A program made the position numbers and the translations under genes. Below, piece after piece: positions 42,151 through 51,868 of a DNA stretch of 64,000 nucleotides; position 1 is the stretch's first letter, and the number at the start of each line of letters is the position of its first letter. This DNA is from an uncultured Clostridia bacterium (GTDB lineage: Bacteria; Bacillota; Clostridia; Oscillospirales; Ruminococcaceae): the NCBI GenBank assembly GCA_947629335.1, contig CANRDI010000006.1, positions 34,105 through 98,104 of the forward strand, written 5' to 3'. The notes under the pieces were generated by a model. It was not told the origin of the DNA, searched no databases, and saw only the letters and a list, made by a program, of their open reading frames with translations.

Positions 42151-43257
42151 TTAAACGGCGAGGTCGGGGCTTTGGGGCAGCTTTACGCAAAACCTCGTTA
42201 TTTCATTTTCGCTTTGAGCAATAATTTTTCCGCCGTGAAGCTCGGTTATCTGCTTTGCAATTGCAAGTCCCAAACCCGCGCCGCCGCTTTGTGTCGCGCG
42301 GGAGCTGTCAAGCCTGAAAAACTGCTCGAAAATTCTGTCAAGTTTGTCGGAAGGAATTGTCGCGCCGCTGTTTGAAAAGAATATGTAGACAAAATTGTCG
42401 TCCGTAATGACGCGTATTTCTATCTCGGAATTTTCATAGCCGTAATTTACCGCGTTTCTCAGAATGTTGTCAAACACCCGCGAGAGCTTGTCGGGGTCGC
42501 ATCTGAGCATTATCTTTTTTTCAGTATACAGCTTTGCGGTGAGTTCTTTTTTTGCAAATACAGGTTCAAACTCATTTAAAAGCTGTTCGAGCATAAGATT
42601 AAGATTTATCGTTTGAAACTCAAGCGTCAGTTTTGACAGGTTGAACCGCGTTATCTCAAAAAACTCATTTACAAGCTCTTCTAACCTTTCCGCTTTTTCA
42701 AGTGCGATCTGTGTATATTTTTCGCGCGTTTGGGGAGAAATGTCCGTTTCGTCCTTTAAAAGCGAAAGATATCCTATAACGCTTGTAAGCGGTGTTTTAA
42801 GGTCATGGGCAAGATAAACAACAAGGTCGTTTTTGCGCTGTTCGGCGTCTTTTGCCTGAGCGGCGCTTTTTATTGAACGTTCACGGACAGAATTAAGCTC
42901 GTCCTGTATTCCTTTAAGTTCGTCCGAAAGATGAACGGGTTTTGAGTCTGGGTCGGCAAGCTTTTCAGCCTCAAACGTTATTTCATTAAGATATTTCAGC
43001 GCGCGCCTTAAAATGATGTAAAAAATCACTATCCATCCTGCTAAGATAACGGTAGGAATTATCCAATTTATATTGTTTTCAACAAATTGAAGAGGTTTGT
43101 ACAGAGGTTCATTACCATGCCATATAAAGCTTCTGCAAACAGCGTAAGATAATTGCAGAAGAATTATAACGGCGACCGCCCACGCTATCATTAAAAGCGC
43201 GCTCGTAGTCATAAGTTTTCGCGCAATAGAGCTGTATTTCAGTTTTTTCTTATTCAA
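42151..43257 (-). CDS. sensor histidine kinase (VanS-like)
   Basis: Two TM segments; YLAHDLKTPLTSVIGYLSLL H-box; N and G boxes. TTG start overlapping the regulator stop proposed. Confidence 0.85.
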   Translation of the reverse strand: MNKKKLKYSSIARKLMTTSALLMIAWAVAVIILLQLSYAVCRSFIWHGNEPLYKPLQFVENNINWIIPTVILAGWIVIFYIILRRALKYLNEITFEAEKLADPDSKPVHLSDELKGIQDELNSVRERSIKSAAQAKDAEQRKNDLVVYLAHDLKTPLTSVIGYLSLLKDETDISPQTREKYTQIALEKAERLEELVNEFFEITRFNLSKLTLEFQTINLNLMLEQLLNEFEPVFAKKELTAKLYTEKKIMLRCDPDKLSRVFDNILRNAVNYGYENSEIEIRVITDDNFVYIFFSNSGATIPSDKLDRIFEQFFRLDSSRATQSGGAGLGLAIAKQITELHGGKIIAQSENEITRFCVKLPQSPDLAV

Positions 43258-43957
43258 TCGTATAGCCAACTCCCCACACGGTTTTAATAAATTTCGGGTT
43301 TCTCGGCGGTTCGTGAAGTTTTTCACGAAGCCGCGCTATATGCGCCATAACGGTGTTGTTTGCATTTATAAACTTTTCGCCCCATACGTTTTCAAAAAGC
43401 TCCTCGGAAGAAACGACCGCTCCCCTGTTAAGACACAGATAAAGCAGAAGCGAAAATTCAATAGGAGTAAGAGAAATCTGCTCGCCGAAAAGAGTACATT
43501 TATGCGCGGATTTGCTTATCACAAGCCCGCGTATATCTATTTCGTCCGAAACAGGCTCAGGCTCTGCGGAGTTATAGCGCTTGTACCTGCGAAGCTGTGT
43601 TCTTACGCGGGCAGTCACTTCGAGAGGATTAAAAGGTTTTGTTATATAATCGTCCGCACCGATAGTAAGACCGAGTATTTTATCGCTGTCCTCAACTTTT
43701 GCGGTGAGCATAATTATCGGAAAGAAATGCTTTTCGCGGATAGTTTTAACAAGTGAAAATCCGTCTGTATCTGGAAGCATAACATCTAAGACCGCAAGGT
43801 CTATCTGCTCGTTTTCCACGCATTTTATCGCGTTGCTGCCGTTATAGAATTTTCTTACTTCACAGCCGTCGTTTTCAAGATAAAGCGCTATAAGATCGGC
43901 AATCTCTTTTTCATCATCAACCACAAGAATTTTCGGCGGTTTTTTCTCTTCTGTCAT
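43250..43957 (-). CDS. OmpR/VanR-like response regulator
   Basis: ILVVDDEKEIADLIALYLE..., trans_reg_C winged helix (GVGYTIE). Confidence 0.92.
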   Translation of the reverse strand: MTEEKKPPKILVVDDEKEIADLIALYLENDGCEVRKFYNGSNAIKCVENEQIDLAVLDVMLPDTDGFSLVKTIREKHFFPIIMLTAKVEDSDKILGLTIGADDYITKPFNPLEVTARVRTQLRRYKRYNSAEPEPVSDEIDIRGLVISKSAHKCTLFGEQISLTPIEFSLLLYLCLNRGAVVSSEELFENVWGEKFINANNTVMAHIARLREKLHEPPRNPKFIKTVWGVGYTIE

Positions 43958-44134
43958 ATATTTTCCCCATTTTTTTGTAAAGTAATTTTTATTATGCTGA
44001 TTTTATTATAGCGCAATTTATTTTTTTAGTCAAGACAATGTGATAATTTGTCACAAATTTGTAAGAAATCGGTTGTTTAAAAACAACGACCCGTCTATAT
44101 ACCTGTGTTATCAAAAATGGGGATATTATACATT

Positions 44135-45061
44135 TTATGAATAATCTCCGAAAAGATATTTTTCGACCGAATAAACTGCGCTTGCGCCGTCGGCTGCCGC
44201 GGTTATTACCTGACGCAAGGGTTTTGTGCGGACGTCGCCTGCCGCGAAGATACCTCTTGCAGACGTAATACAGTCCTCTTTCGCAGCGACATATCCGCCT
44301 GGCGAAAGCTGGGCAATGCCCTTTAATAGCGAACTTTCAGGAGTTGTTCCGACGGCAATGAAAATTCCGTCTGTTCTTATAAGTTCAGTTTTTCCGTCAT
44401 GAGCGATCTTTATCTGTTCCGCCCTGTCGCCGCCGATTATTTCCAATATCTCAGCATTCAGCACGACAGTTATATTATTCTTTGACCTTATGCGCTCCTG
44501 CAAAGCCTTGTTGGCTCTGAAGCTGTCCCTCCTGTGGACAAGAAATACTTTTTTTGCAACATCAGAAAGATACTCCGCCTCGCCAAGCGCCGTATCTCCC
44601 CCGCCTATTACGGCGACTGTCCTGTCCTTATAAAATGCGCCGTCGCATATTGCGCAATATGAAACGCCCTTTCCCGAAAACTCGGTCTCACCTTTTACAT
44701 TAAGCATTTTATGTTTTGCGCCTGCGGCATAAATTATTGTTTTAGATAAAATTTCCTTATCCGAAACGACAAGCCTATATCCGTTCGTATCAGGAATTAT
44801 CTCTTTAAGCTCGCCGTTATAGAACTCAGTTCCAAGCTCAACGGCATGGTTTCTAAACTTCTCGCCGAGGTCAAAACCGTTTTCTCCGTAAAGTCCGAGA
44901 TAATTATCCACACATTCGCTTTCGGAGATCTGACCTGTACCTTGATATTCCTTTTCTACAACAATGAAATCAAGTGTGGCTCTTTTCGCATAAACAGCTG
45001 CCGAAAGTCCCGCAGGACCGCTTCCGACAATAACCGTATCATAAATTTTATTTTCGTTCAT
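44135..45061 (-). CDS. trxB: thioredoxin reductase
   Basis: VGSGPAGLSAAVYAKRA, CAICDGAFY, GIFAAGDVRTKPLRQVITAAADGA. Confidence 0.92.
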   Translation of the reverse strand: MNENKIYDTVIVGSGPAGLSAAVYAKRATLDFIVVEKEYQGTGQISESECVDNYLGLYGENGFDLGEKFRNHAVELGTEFYNGELKEIIPDTNGYRLVVSDKEILSKTIIYAAGAKHKMLNVKGETEFSGKGVSYCAICDGAFYKDRTVAVIGGGDTALGEAEYLSDVAKKVFLVHRRDSFRANKALQERIRSKNNITVVLNAEILEIIGGDRAEQIKIAHDGKTELIRTDGIFIAVGTTPESSLLKGIAQLSPGGYVAAKEDCITSARGIFAAGDVRTKPLRQVITAAADGASAVYSVEKYLFGDYS

Positions 45062-45118
45062 TATTTTCCTCCACACCGCGCCAAAAGGCGCGGCACAAAA
45101 GTTTTTTGAAAGGGGAGT

Positions 45119-45158
45119 TTGAGGGGAAAACTTTTTTTCAAAAAAGTTTTCCCCTCAA
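45119..45158. repeat. near-perfect palindrome P1
   Basis: TTGAGGGGAAAACTTTTTT/AAAAAAGTTTTCCCCTCAA arms. Confidence 0.9.
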
Positions 45159-45179
45159 ATATTACGCGAACTGCCGACA

Positions 45180-45217
45180 TTGGAGGGGAAACTTTTTGAA
45201 AAAAGTTTCCCCTCCAA
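45180..45217. repeat. palindrome P2
   Basis: TTGGAGGGGAAACTTTTT/AAAAAGTTTCCCCTCCAA. Confidence 0.9.
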
Positions 45218-45281
45218 GCCTCCCCTTTAAAAACTTTTGTACTTCCGCCTATGCGTTATTTAAGTTTTTTGAAAAGGGAGC

Positions 45282-45321
45282 TTGAGGGGAAAACTTTTTT
45301 TCAAAAAAGTTTTCCCCTCAA
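45282..45321. repeat. palindrome P3 (same sequence as P1)
   Basis: ttgaggggaaaactttttttcaaaaaagttttcccctcaa. Confidence 0.9.
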
Positions 45322-45343
45322 ATATCACGCGAACGCCAAAATT

Positions 45344-45661
45344 TCACATCATATTTTCAATTGCCGAAGAATACTCTGACTTATTTGCCGCTCCGACAAT
45401 TCTTCCTGTCTCTTCGCCGTTCTTGAAAAAAACAATTGTGGGAACTGCCCCGACAACATATTTCCTCGCAAGTTTTGCGTCAAGATTTACATTTATTTTA
45501 GCGAGCTTTATCTTGTCGCCGTAATCCTCCTCGATCTCCGCAAGAACCGGCGATACCCTTTTACAAGGTCCGCAGGTATCCGAATAAAAATCCGCGAGAA
45601 CTATTCCCTTTGCTTTGAGTACTTCGCTGTCAAAATTTTCATTATCAACACTTATCGACAT
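45344..45661 (-). CDS. trxA: thioredoxin
   Basis: VLADFYSDTCGPCKRVSPVLAEI (CGPC); start chosen at 45661. Confidence 0.92.
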   Translation of the reverse strand: MSISVDNENFDSEVLKAKGIVLADFYSDTCGPCKRVSPVLAEIEEDYGDKIKLAKINVNLDAKLARKYVVGAVPTIVFFKNGEETGRIVGAANKSEYSSAIENMM

Positions 45662-45956
45662 ATTATCACCTTTAAAAATACGGCGTTTGCCGTTATTGAA
45701 AATTATTCTTATCTGAGAAATATTTTTCTCGGCTTTATCTTTTCCCACACAAACGGCTGTATTCTTAAACAAAGTCATTCTCATATATTTCAAAAAATGC
45801 TCCGCAAATAATTCTACCCGTTCTATTTTAAGCTATAAAACTGCCGCATTTTTTTCCTCAATTATTTATTTCTAATTTTTTGACACGAAAAATTTTTTAA
45901 CACAAAAAACTCAAGTTCTTCTGACGAAATTCTGCTAAATCTGATGTCAACTGACG

Positions 45957-47321
45957 TCAATTTTTATCAAGCTCCGCGTCGGTTTTCGGAAGTCTTCGGT
46001 AAAGCGTAAACCACATTGTTAGGAAACATGCAAGTCCCCCGATAACATTTGAAACAGGCTCGGCGGTAAATACTCCGTCCTCGCCCATTCCAAGTCTCGG
46101 AAGTATTATGGTAAGAGGAACTACAATAATTGCCTTTCGGAGAAGAGAGAAAAATATCGCTCGTTTTGTACAACCCAAAGCGGTAAATGATGACTGTCCC
46201 GTGAACTGCAATGCCATAAAGCAAAATCCGAAGAAATATATTCCGAGTGCATGAGAAGCCGCGTCTATCATCTCCTTATCCGAGGTGAATATCGAAACAA
46301 TAACATGCGGCAGCGTCAGCACAAGTATCCATGCCGCGACCGTATAAATTACTCCCACACATGCCATAAAAAATATGCCCTTTCTTACGCGCGTAAACTT
46401 TTTCGCGCCGTAATTATAGCTTATAACAGGCTGTGAACCGCCCGTGAGCGACTGTATCGGAAGTGTGAAAATGTCGCGGACAGAATTTATTACCGTCATT
46501 ATCCCTACATAAAGGTCTCCGCCAAACTCATGCAGAGTGGCTGTACATACCGCCTGTACCATACAGTTCGTTCCCTGAACGATAAATCCCGAAAGTCCGA
46601 GCGATGTAATTTTCCCTATCGTCGCAGCATTTGGTATGAGATTTTGCTTTTTGATATGATAGAGCGTTCTTTTTCCGAAAAAGAAAGATACCGCCCAAAT
46701 TGCAGACGCCGCCTGACTTATGACAGTAGCAAGCGCCGCGCCCTCGATCCCAAGTCCGAAGACAAAGATGAAAAGCGGGTCAAGTACAAGGTTCATTGCT
46801 GCGCCGATAAAAATAGTCAACATTCCCGTGCGCGGAAATCCCTGAGCATTTATAAAACCATTCAGTCCTGTAGAAAGCATTGAAAAAGTCGTTCCGAGCA
46901 GATATATTTTAAGATAGCGGTCAGCAAAAACATAAGAACCGTCGCTCGCTCCGAAAAGATACAGAACGGGTTTTCGGAATATCATACAAAAAGCGCAGAT
47001 AATAAACGAACTTACCGTAAGAAGCATAAACGACTGTCCGAGAATATGCTCGGCTTTTTTTTGGTCGCGTGCGCCGCGCGCTATTGAAAACAAGGGAGTT
47101 CCGCCTTGACCGAAAAGGTTTGTAAACGCCGCAATAAGACTTGTCAGCGGGAAAGCAAGTCCTATCCCTGTAAGCGCCATATTTCCTATTTCGGGAAGAT
47201 GTCCTATATAGATCCTGTCTACAACATTATAAAGTAACTGTACAAGCTGGGCGAACAGAAGCGGCACAGACTGTGCCAAGATATTTTTCCACACAGCACC
47301 CTGTGAGAAATCATTTTTCAT
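45957..47321 (-). CDS. MATE family efflux transporter
   Basis: 454 aa polytopic protein; VPLLFAQLVQLLYNVVDRIYIGHLPEIGNMALTGIGLAFP. Confidence 0.92.
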   Translation of the reverse strand: MKNDFSQGAVWKNILAQSVPLLFAQLVQLLYNVVDRIYIGHLPEIGNMALTGIGLAFPLTSLIAAFTNLFGQGGTPLFSIARGARDQKKAEHILGQSFMLLTVSSFIICAFCMIFRKPVLYLFGASDGSYVFADRYLKIYLLGTTFSMLSTGLNGFINAQGFPRTGMLTIFIGAAMNLVLDPLFIFVFGLGIEGAALATVISQAASAIWAVSFFFGKRTLYHIKKQNLIPNAATIGKITSLGLSGFIVQGTNCMVQAVCTATLHEFGGDLYVGIMTVINSVRDIFTLPIQSLTGGSQPVISYNYGAKKFTRVRKGIFFMACVGVIYTVAAWILVLTLPHVIVSIFTSDKEMIDAASHALGIYFFGFCFMALQFTGQSSFTALGCTKRAIFFSLLRKAIIVVPLTIILPRLGMGEDGVFTAEPVSNVIGGLACFLTMWFTLYRRLPKTDAELDKN

Positions 47322-47618
47322 TTTTTAGTCACCTTGATTTTTCCGTAAAATATAAAAAACAATGATCCGTCGAAAATTACGGACAATCCGCTTTTAAAAT
47401 ATCAGAATAAATTCTTATAATATTGTAGCACATCTGACAGGATATGTCAAGCGCGAACCTCAGATTTTATAATATTCCGCGGCATTATGTCTGTTTTAAT
47501 GCGGTCAATATCGGAACTATAGCGGCGCAATTTCCTGATTTTTCGCACATTTCAGACAACTTTTTCATATTATGGTGAGGATAGCAATATCCGAATAACC
47601 ATGAAAGGCAGAGGAAAA

Positions 47619-48128
47619 ATGAACAACAATGAAAACAAAAATAAAAGCGACCGCAAACTGCCGATAATCATATTTCTTATAGCAGCGGTAATTCTGCTCG
47701 GAATTACCGTTGGATATCTCAGCATAAGAAAACTGTCCGATTATCCCGGAGGCATAGGTTTTACGATAGATTCCGTAAATAAGGACAAAAATGACGTCAA
47801 TGAGCAAAATGTCACTATACCCGGAATAACTGCCATGCATATAAAATCGGGAGAAGACAGATTAGTTACGGGACTTTACAATCCTGTTGAAAACAGCGGG
47901 TTATATTACCTTACATTTGAGCTGAGTGCAATTATTGACGGGAAAAGCGAGCTTTTATACTCTTCGGGACTTGTAGAACCGGGAAACGGTATCTATGAAA
48001 TAAAGCTGAACAAAACATTTGAAAAAGGAACTTATAATGCCGTTGTGCATATACAGCCATATCGCATGGACAAAGAACGTACTCCGACTAACAACGCGGA
48101 TATTATAGTGGTAATAATTGCAGAATAA
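47619..48128 (+). CDS. membrane-anchored extracytoplasmic protein of a conserved small surface-protein pair
   Basis: N-terminal TM; IPGITAMHIKSG...FYNP-like...LYYLTFELS...GLVEPGNGIYEIKL...YNAVVHIQPYRMD. Confidence 0.65.
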   Translation: MNNNENKNKSDRKLPIIIFLIAAVILLGITVGYLSIRKLSDYPGGIGFTIDSVNKDKNDVNEQNVTIPGITAMHIKSGEDRLVTGLYNPVENSGLYYLTFELSAIIDGKSELLYSSGLVEPGNGIYEIKLNKTFEKGTYNAVVHIQPYRMDKERTPTNNADIIVVIIAE

Positions 48129-48139
48129 AAAGGAGGGCT

Positions 48140-48640
48140 ATGACGATCCTTATGAAAAAAATAAAATGGACAATATTTTTGATCGCCGCCGTGCTTATGT
48201 TTATTACCGCTCATTTCGCCGTATTTTCGGCAGCAGAAATTACTACTGAAGGCAGCCGCACCGTCAGCATAGATTATAACGCGGAAGTTTCATATAAAGT
48301 GACTATTCCCGCAAGCGTTATTTTTTCAAAAGAAGAAATGACGGCTGAAAGAGCCTTACAGGCAAGCGACGTTGTGCTGAATGAAGGAGAATATCTCAAT
48401 ATTTATGTCGAAAGTATGAACGGTTTTAAAATGGTAAACGAAAGCGGTTTTATAGAATATGATATGAAAGTAAACGGACAGAAAATGTCGGGTCAGGAAA
48501 GTATAAAAATACTTTCTGTTGCCGCAGGAGAAAAATCAGGCTGGGCTGTACTAAACTTCAGCACAAATCTTTCAAATGAAAACATAAGATTTGCAGGAAA
48601 TTATTCCGATACCCTTACATTTACAGTTCAGATAGCATAG
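48140..48640 (+). CDS. secreted beta-sandwich-like surface protein
   Basis: Signal peptide; YKVTIPASVIFS...GNYSDTLTFTVQIA. Confidence 0.65.
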   Translation: MTILMKKIKWTIFLIAAVLMFITAHFAVFSAAEITTEGSRTVSIDYNAEVSYKVTIPASVIFSKEEMTAERALQASDVVLNEGEYLNIYVESMNGFKMVNESGFIEYDMKVNGQKMSGQESIKILSVAAGEKSGWAVLNFSTNLSNENIRFAGNYSDTLTFTVQIA

Positions 48641-48644
48641 CTGT

Positions 48645-48832
48645 CAGTGTACAGTTTACAGTGTATAGTGCAAAGTTAAGGTATCCGTTGCGCGGATAAT
48701 ATTTAATTGTTTTAAGTTAATAGAATTAGGCTTGAACCCAAGTGAGTTCAAGCCTATGCGTTCTAATTCCGAAACAATCTGATAAAATCCGCAAAGCGGA
48801 TACCTATTACTGTTTACTGTGTACTATAACTT
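48645..48832. repeat. MITE-like element (about 188 bp) with long imperfect terminal inverted repeats and central hairpin
   Basis: Left cagtgtacagtttacagtgtatagtgcaaagttaaggtatccgttgcgcggat versus revcomp of right atccgcaaagcggatacctattactgtttactgtgtactataactt; core AGGCTTGAAC...GTTCAAGCCT. Confidence 0.6.
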
Positions 48833-48865
48833 CTTTTCCTATACTTAAGGATACCACAAAGTTAC

Positions 48866-50485
48866 TTAATCGATTTTCCCGACAAATCGGTAGAAGATCT
48901 CGATTTCCTGTGTTCTACTGCCGTTCTCATCGTTCTCCGCTTGATGAACCACGATCTTGTCGATCAACTCGTTCAGCAGCGGCGCGGTGAGCTCCGTCAG
49001 TTCGGTGTACTTGCGGATAAGCGACAGCCATTTTTCTGCTCCGTCGGCATCCTGCGCCGATTTATCAAGCTTGGCTTGAAGTTCCTGCGTTTTGTTTTCA
49101 AGCTGCGTTTGTTCCTCTTGGTACTTCGCCGAGAGCATTGCGAAGTTGCGTTCGGTTATGGCTTCCTTTGCTCTGTCCTCGTACATCTTAGCGAACAAGT
49201 TATCCAACTCCTGCAGACGCTTTTCGATTTTCAACAGTTCCTTTTTGGCGCTTGCGTTTTCCTTTGCCCACTGCTTATCGCCGCATTTCAGCAACCGTTG
49301 AAGAAGCTCGCCATCGTTCTTTTCGTGCGCTTGAGATATCCAATATTGCAGTCTGCCGAGTACAACGGCGTATATCACATCATACCGAATATAGTGGCTC
49401 GAGCATTTATCCTTGCCGTATTCGCTATAGTTCGTACACATATAATATTGTCTTTCCCTTGACCTTGCGGTTGCATTTCTGCGCATATACCGCAATACCC
49501 GACCGCAGTCGGCGCACTTCAGAAGTCCCGCGAAAATTTGCGTTTCACCGCTTTTTTTAGGACGTTTTCGGCTTTCAATATGAGCGTGAGCCCGATCCCA
49601 GACATCCTTTGAAATAATAGGCTCGTGAGTATTTTCTACGGTATACCACTCGTCTTTTGGTCTGAGTACCTTTTTCTTATTCCTGAATGATATAGCGGTC
49701 TGCTTGTTGTGAACGCTGTTCCCGATGTACACTTCGCTTGAGAGGATCGCTTTGACAATAGCCGTTGACCATTGATGCCGTTTGTTTTCCGGCTGACCCT
49801 CGAAAACGTGAGCGAACGTTCCGTACTTTTGATAGTTCAGCCACGCGGGAGTCGGGATATGCTCATCGTCAAGCGTATGGCGGATTTTGGATGCTCCAAC
49901 CCCGTGCGCGGCGAGATCGAATATCTTTTCAACTATCCACCGCGCGTCCTCATCGGGAATGATTTTTCCCTTGATTTCGGGATGCCATTTGTAGCCTATC
50001 GGAGCGCATGGACTATAATACGCTCCGTTCAAAAAACGCGTTTTCATTGCCGCTTTGACCTTTTTGCTCGTCTGCCGTGCGTGCATTTCGTTGAGTATGT
50101 TCAGGAACGGCGCGATCTCGCTTTCGCCTTTCTCGCTGTCCACGCCGTCGCTGACCGCGATATATCTCACGCCCTTTGACGGGAAGTAAATGTCGGTATA
50201 TTGCCCCGTGAGAACATAATTTCTGCCGAGCCTTGACAGGTCTTTTGTGATAACGCAGTTGATTTTTCCGTCCTCGATATCATCGATCATGCGCTGAAAG
50301 CTCGGTCTGTCGAAATTTGTGCCGCTCCAGCCGTCGTCAACATACTCTCCGATAATGTTGAGATTTTGTTCTCTGCAATATTGAGTAAGCATATCACGCT
50401 GTGTGGATATGCTGCCGCTCTCGCCTTTCAGTTCGTCGTCGCGGCTAAGCCTCAGATAAAGTGCCGTGTTATATTGTTGTTTCAT
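48866..50485 (-). CDS. large serine recombinase (resolvase/recombinase/DUF4368)
   Basis: ALYLRLSRDDELKGESGSISTQRDML...ITKDLSRLGRNYVLTGQY; Cys cluster CADCGRVLRY; C-terminal ELIDKIVVHQAE. Confidence 0.92.
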   Translation of the reverse strand: MKQQYNTALYLRLSRDDELKGESGSISTQRDMLTQYCREQNLNIIGEYVDDGWSGTNFDRPSFQRMIDDIEDGKINCVITKDLSRLGRNYVLTGQYTDIYFPSKGVRYIAVSDGVDSEKGESEIAPFLNILNEMHARQTSKKVKAAMKTRFLNGAYYSPCAPIGYKWHPEIKGKIIPDEDARWIVEKIFDLAAHGVGASKIRHTLDDEHIPTPAWLNYQKYGTFAHVFEGQPENKRHQWSTAIVKAILSSEVYIGNSVHNKQTAISFRNKKKVLRPKDEWYTVENTHEPIISKDVWDRAHAHIESRKRPKKSGETQIFAGLLKCADCGRVLRYMRRNATARSRERQYYMCTNYSEYGKDKCSSHYIRYDVIYAVVLGRLQYWISQAHEKNDGELLQRLLKCGDKQWAKENASAKKELLKIEKRLQELDNLFAKMYEDRAKEAITERNFAMLSAKYQEEQTQLENKTQELQAKLDKSAQDADGAEKWLSLIRKYTELTELTAPLLNELIDKIVVHQAENDENGSRTQEIEIFYRFVGKID

Positions 50486-50588
50486 TAAATTAACCTCCTC
50501 GTTCCGAAACAACCCGCATTACAACACATTGCTTTCAACAACACTATACCATAATGCGGGCGTAATGTCCAGCGGTTTTTTGAGAAAA

Positions 50589-50840
50589 TTATCCCGCTGC
50601 TTGGGTGCGTTTCTCGTACCTGATCGCGCTTTCCACAAGGTCAAGAGCCGTCACCTTTGTTTCGGCAAAGTGTTCCTTGATTTTGATCCTCGTCTTGCCG
50701 CTGATGTAATATAACACGTTATCTATCACTGAAAATCCGTCTTTCACGGGTGTCGAATTTTCGATTCTTGCCTCGGCTCGTCTGCTGAAAAATAGCAGAC
50801 AGGACTTAAAAAATATTTTCATTCTGTTAAATTGGGTCAT
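50589..50840 (-). CDS. small element-encoded protein (TnpW-like)
   Basis: 83 aa; TPVKDGFSVIDNVLYYISGKTRIKIKEHFAETKVTALDLVESAIRYE; overlaps the upstream RHH gene by 4 bp. Confidence 0.4.
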   Translation of the reverse strand: MTQFNRMKIFFKSCLLFFSRRAEARIENSTPVKDGFSVIDNVLYYISGKTRIKIKEHFAETKVTALDLVESAIRYEKRTQAAG

Positions 50841-51325
50841 ATATCATCCTCCATAAAATCATAATCGTCTACTGTATATTTGTCAACAATTGTATCATCC
50901 GTGCTGCCCGTTGCGGATAATTTTTGCTCCGTGAACTCCCGATTATTTCTCGCGATCAAGTCATCAAGATTTATTTTTCCGCGCGTTCTGCGGACATTTC
51001 GGATCGCTTCTTTTCGATATTCCTCCATGATTTCGGGAGGAATATTTGCCAGCTCCGATAGTATCATGATGATCATCTCGACTTCGACAGCGTAACGGAA
51101 AAGCCCCTTTGAGATTTTTGTAACGCCCGCTTCGCTGCCCTTGACAATCTCTCCGGCAAGCTCCTTTGCGATGATATTTTTCTGCTTGCCAAGTTCAAGA
51201 TCGGAGACATATTTCTGAATTGCTGTCGCGATAAATTCAGAACGTGACCTTGAATGTTCCGCTGCATACTTGTCGCATAGCTGCAATGTTTCCTTGTCCA
51301 GACTGATACCTATTTTTTCTGCCAT
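50837..51325 (-). CDS. ribbon-helix-helix (CopG-like) protein of a mobile element
   Basis: IGISLDKETLQLCDKYAAEHSRSRSEFIATAIQKYV; start chosen at 51325. Confidence 0.75.
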   Translation of the reverse strand: MAEKIGISLDKETLQLCDKYAAEHSRSRSEFIATAIQKYVSDLELGKQKNIIAKELAGEIVKGSEAGVTKISKGLFRYAVEVEMIIMILSELANIPPEIMEEYRKEAIRNVRRTRGKINLDDLIARNNREFTEQKLSATGSTDDTIVDKYTVDDYDFMEDDI

Positions 51326-51723
51326 TGAACCTCCATTTCCTGCGGTATGACCTTTTTGTGTCACCGCATTTCCTATTGTTGTCGCGTTTACGGTGTTTTT
51401 TCTTTCGAAGTGACACCTATGTTTCATACTTTTGCTTTTCTTGACATCAAACTTCACCTCCTGCGAATGGCTCTACAATGCGGTCGGCTTTGCCGTCCGC
51501 TGTGATTGCAGCACCGCTGCTTTAACCTGCATCAGAATAATGCGCACCAATTTGCCCGAATTTGCCGTGAAATATCTGCGCTATCTGCTTGCAATTTGCT
51601 CTGAGAACCGCCATGCTCAAACTCGCGCAGAAACGGCTCAAATTTTGCTCCGAATCTGCTCGGCGAGGAGTTATTCTACTCTGCTGAAACCCTCTCTCAA
51701 ATCGGCGGAAATCCGCCCAAACA

Positions 51724-51868
51724 GCCGTCACTATTTTGGGGCAGTGCCGTCACTCTCGCAACAGCCGTCACTATCTGTAATTCGCATAGGTAAAGCGTTT
51801 GTAAGGTGCGGAGTGACGGCAGTGACGGCTATTTCTACCCACAGTTGACAGCTGTCACTGCTGTCACT
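51724..51868. repeat. iteron-like 9-mer cluster
   Basis: gccgtcact at 51724, 51746, 51764; agtgacggc at 51812, 51821; gctgtcact at 51851, 51860. Confidence 0.6.

Noticed and set aside
42151-43957. Vancomycin resistance regulators
   Set aside because: VanRS-like by family only; no vanHAX-type genes adjacent, so treated as a generic TCS.
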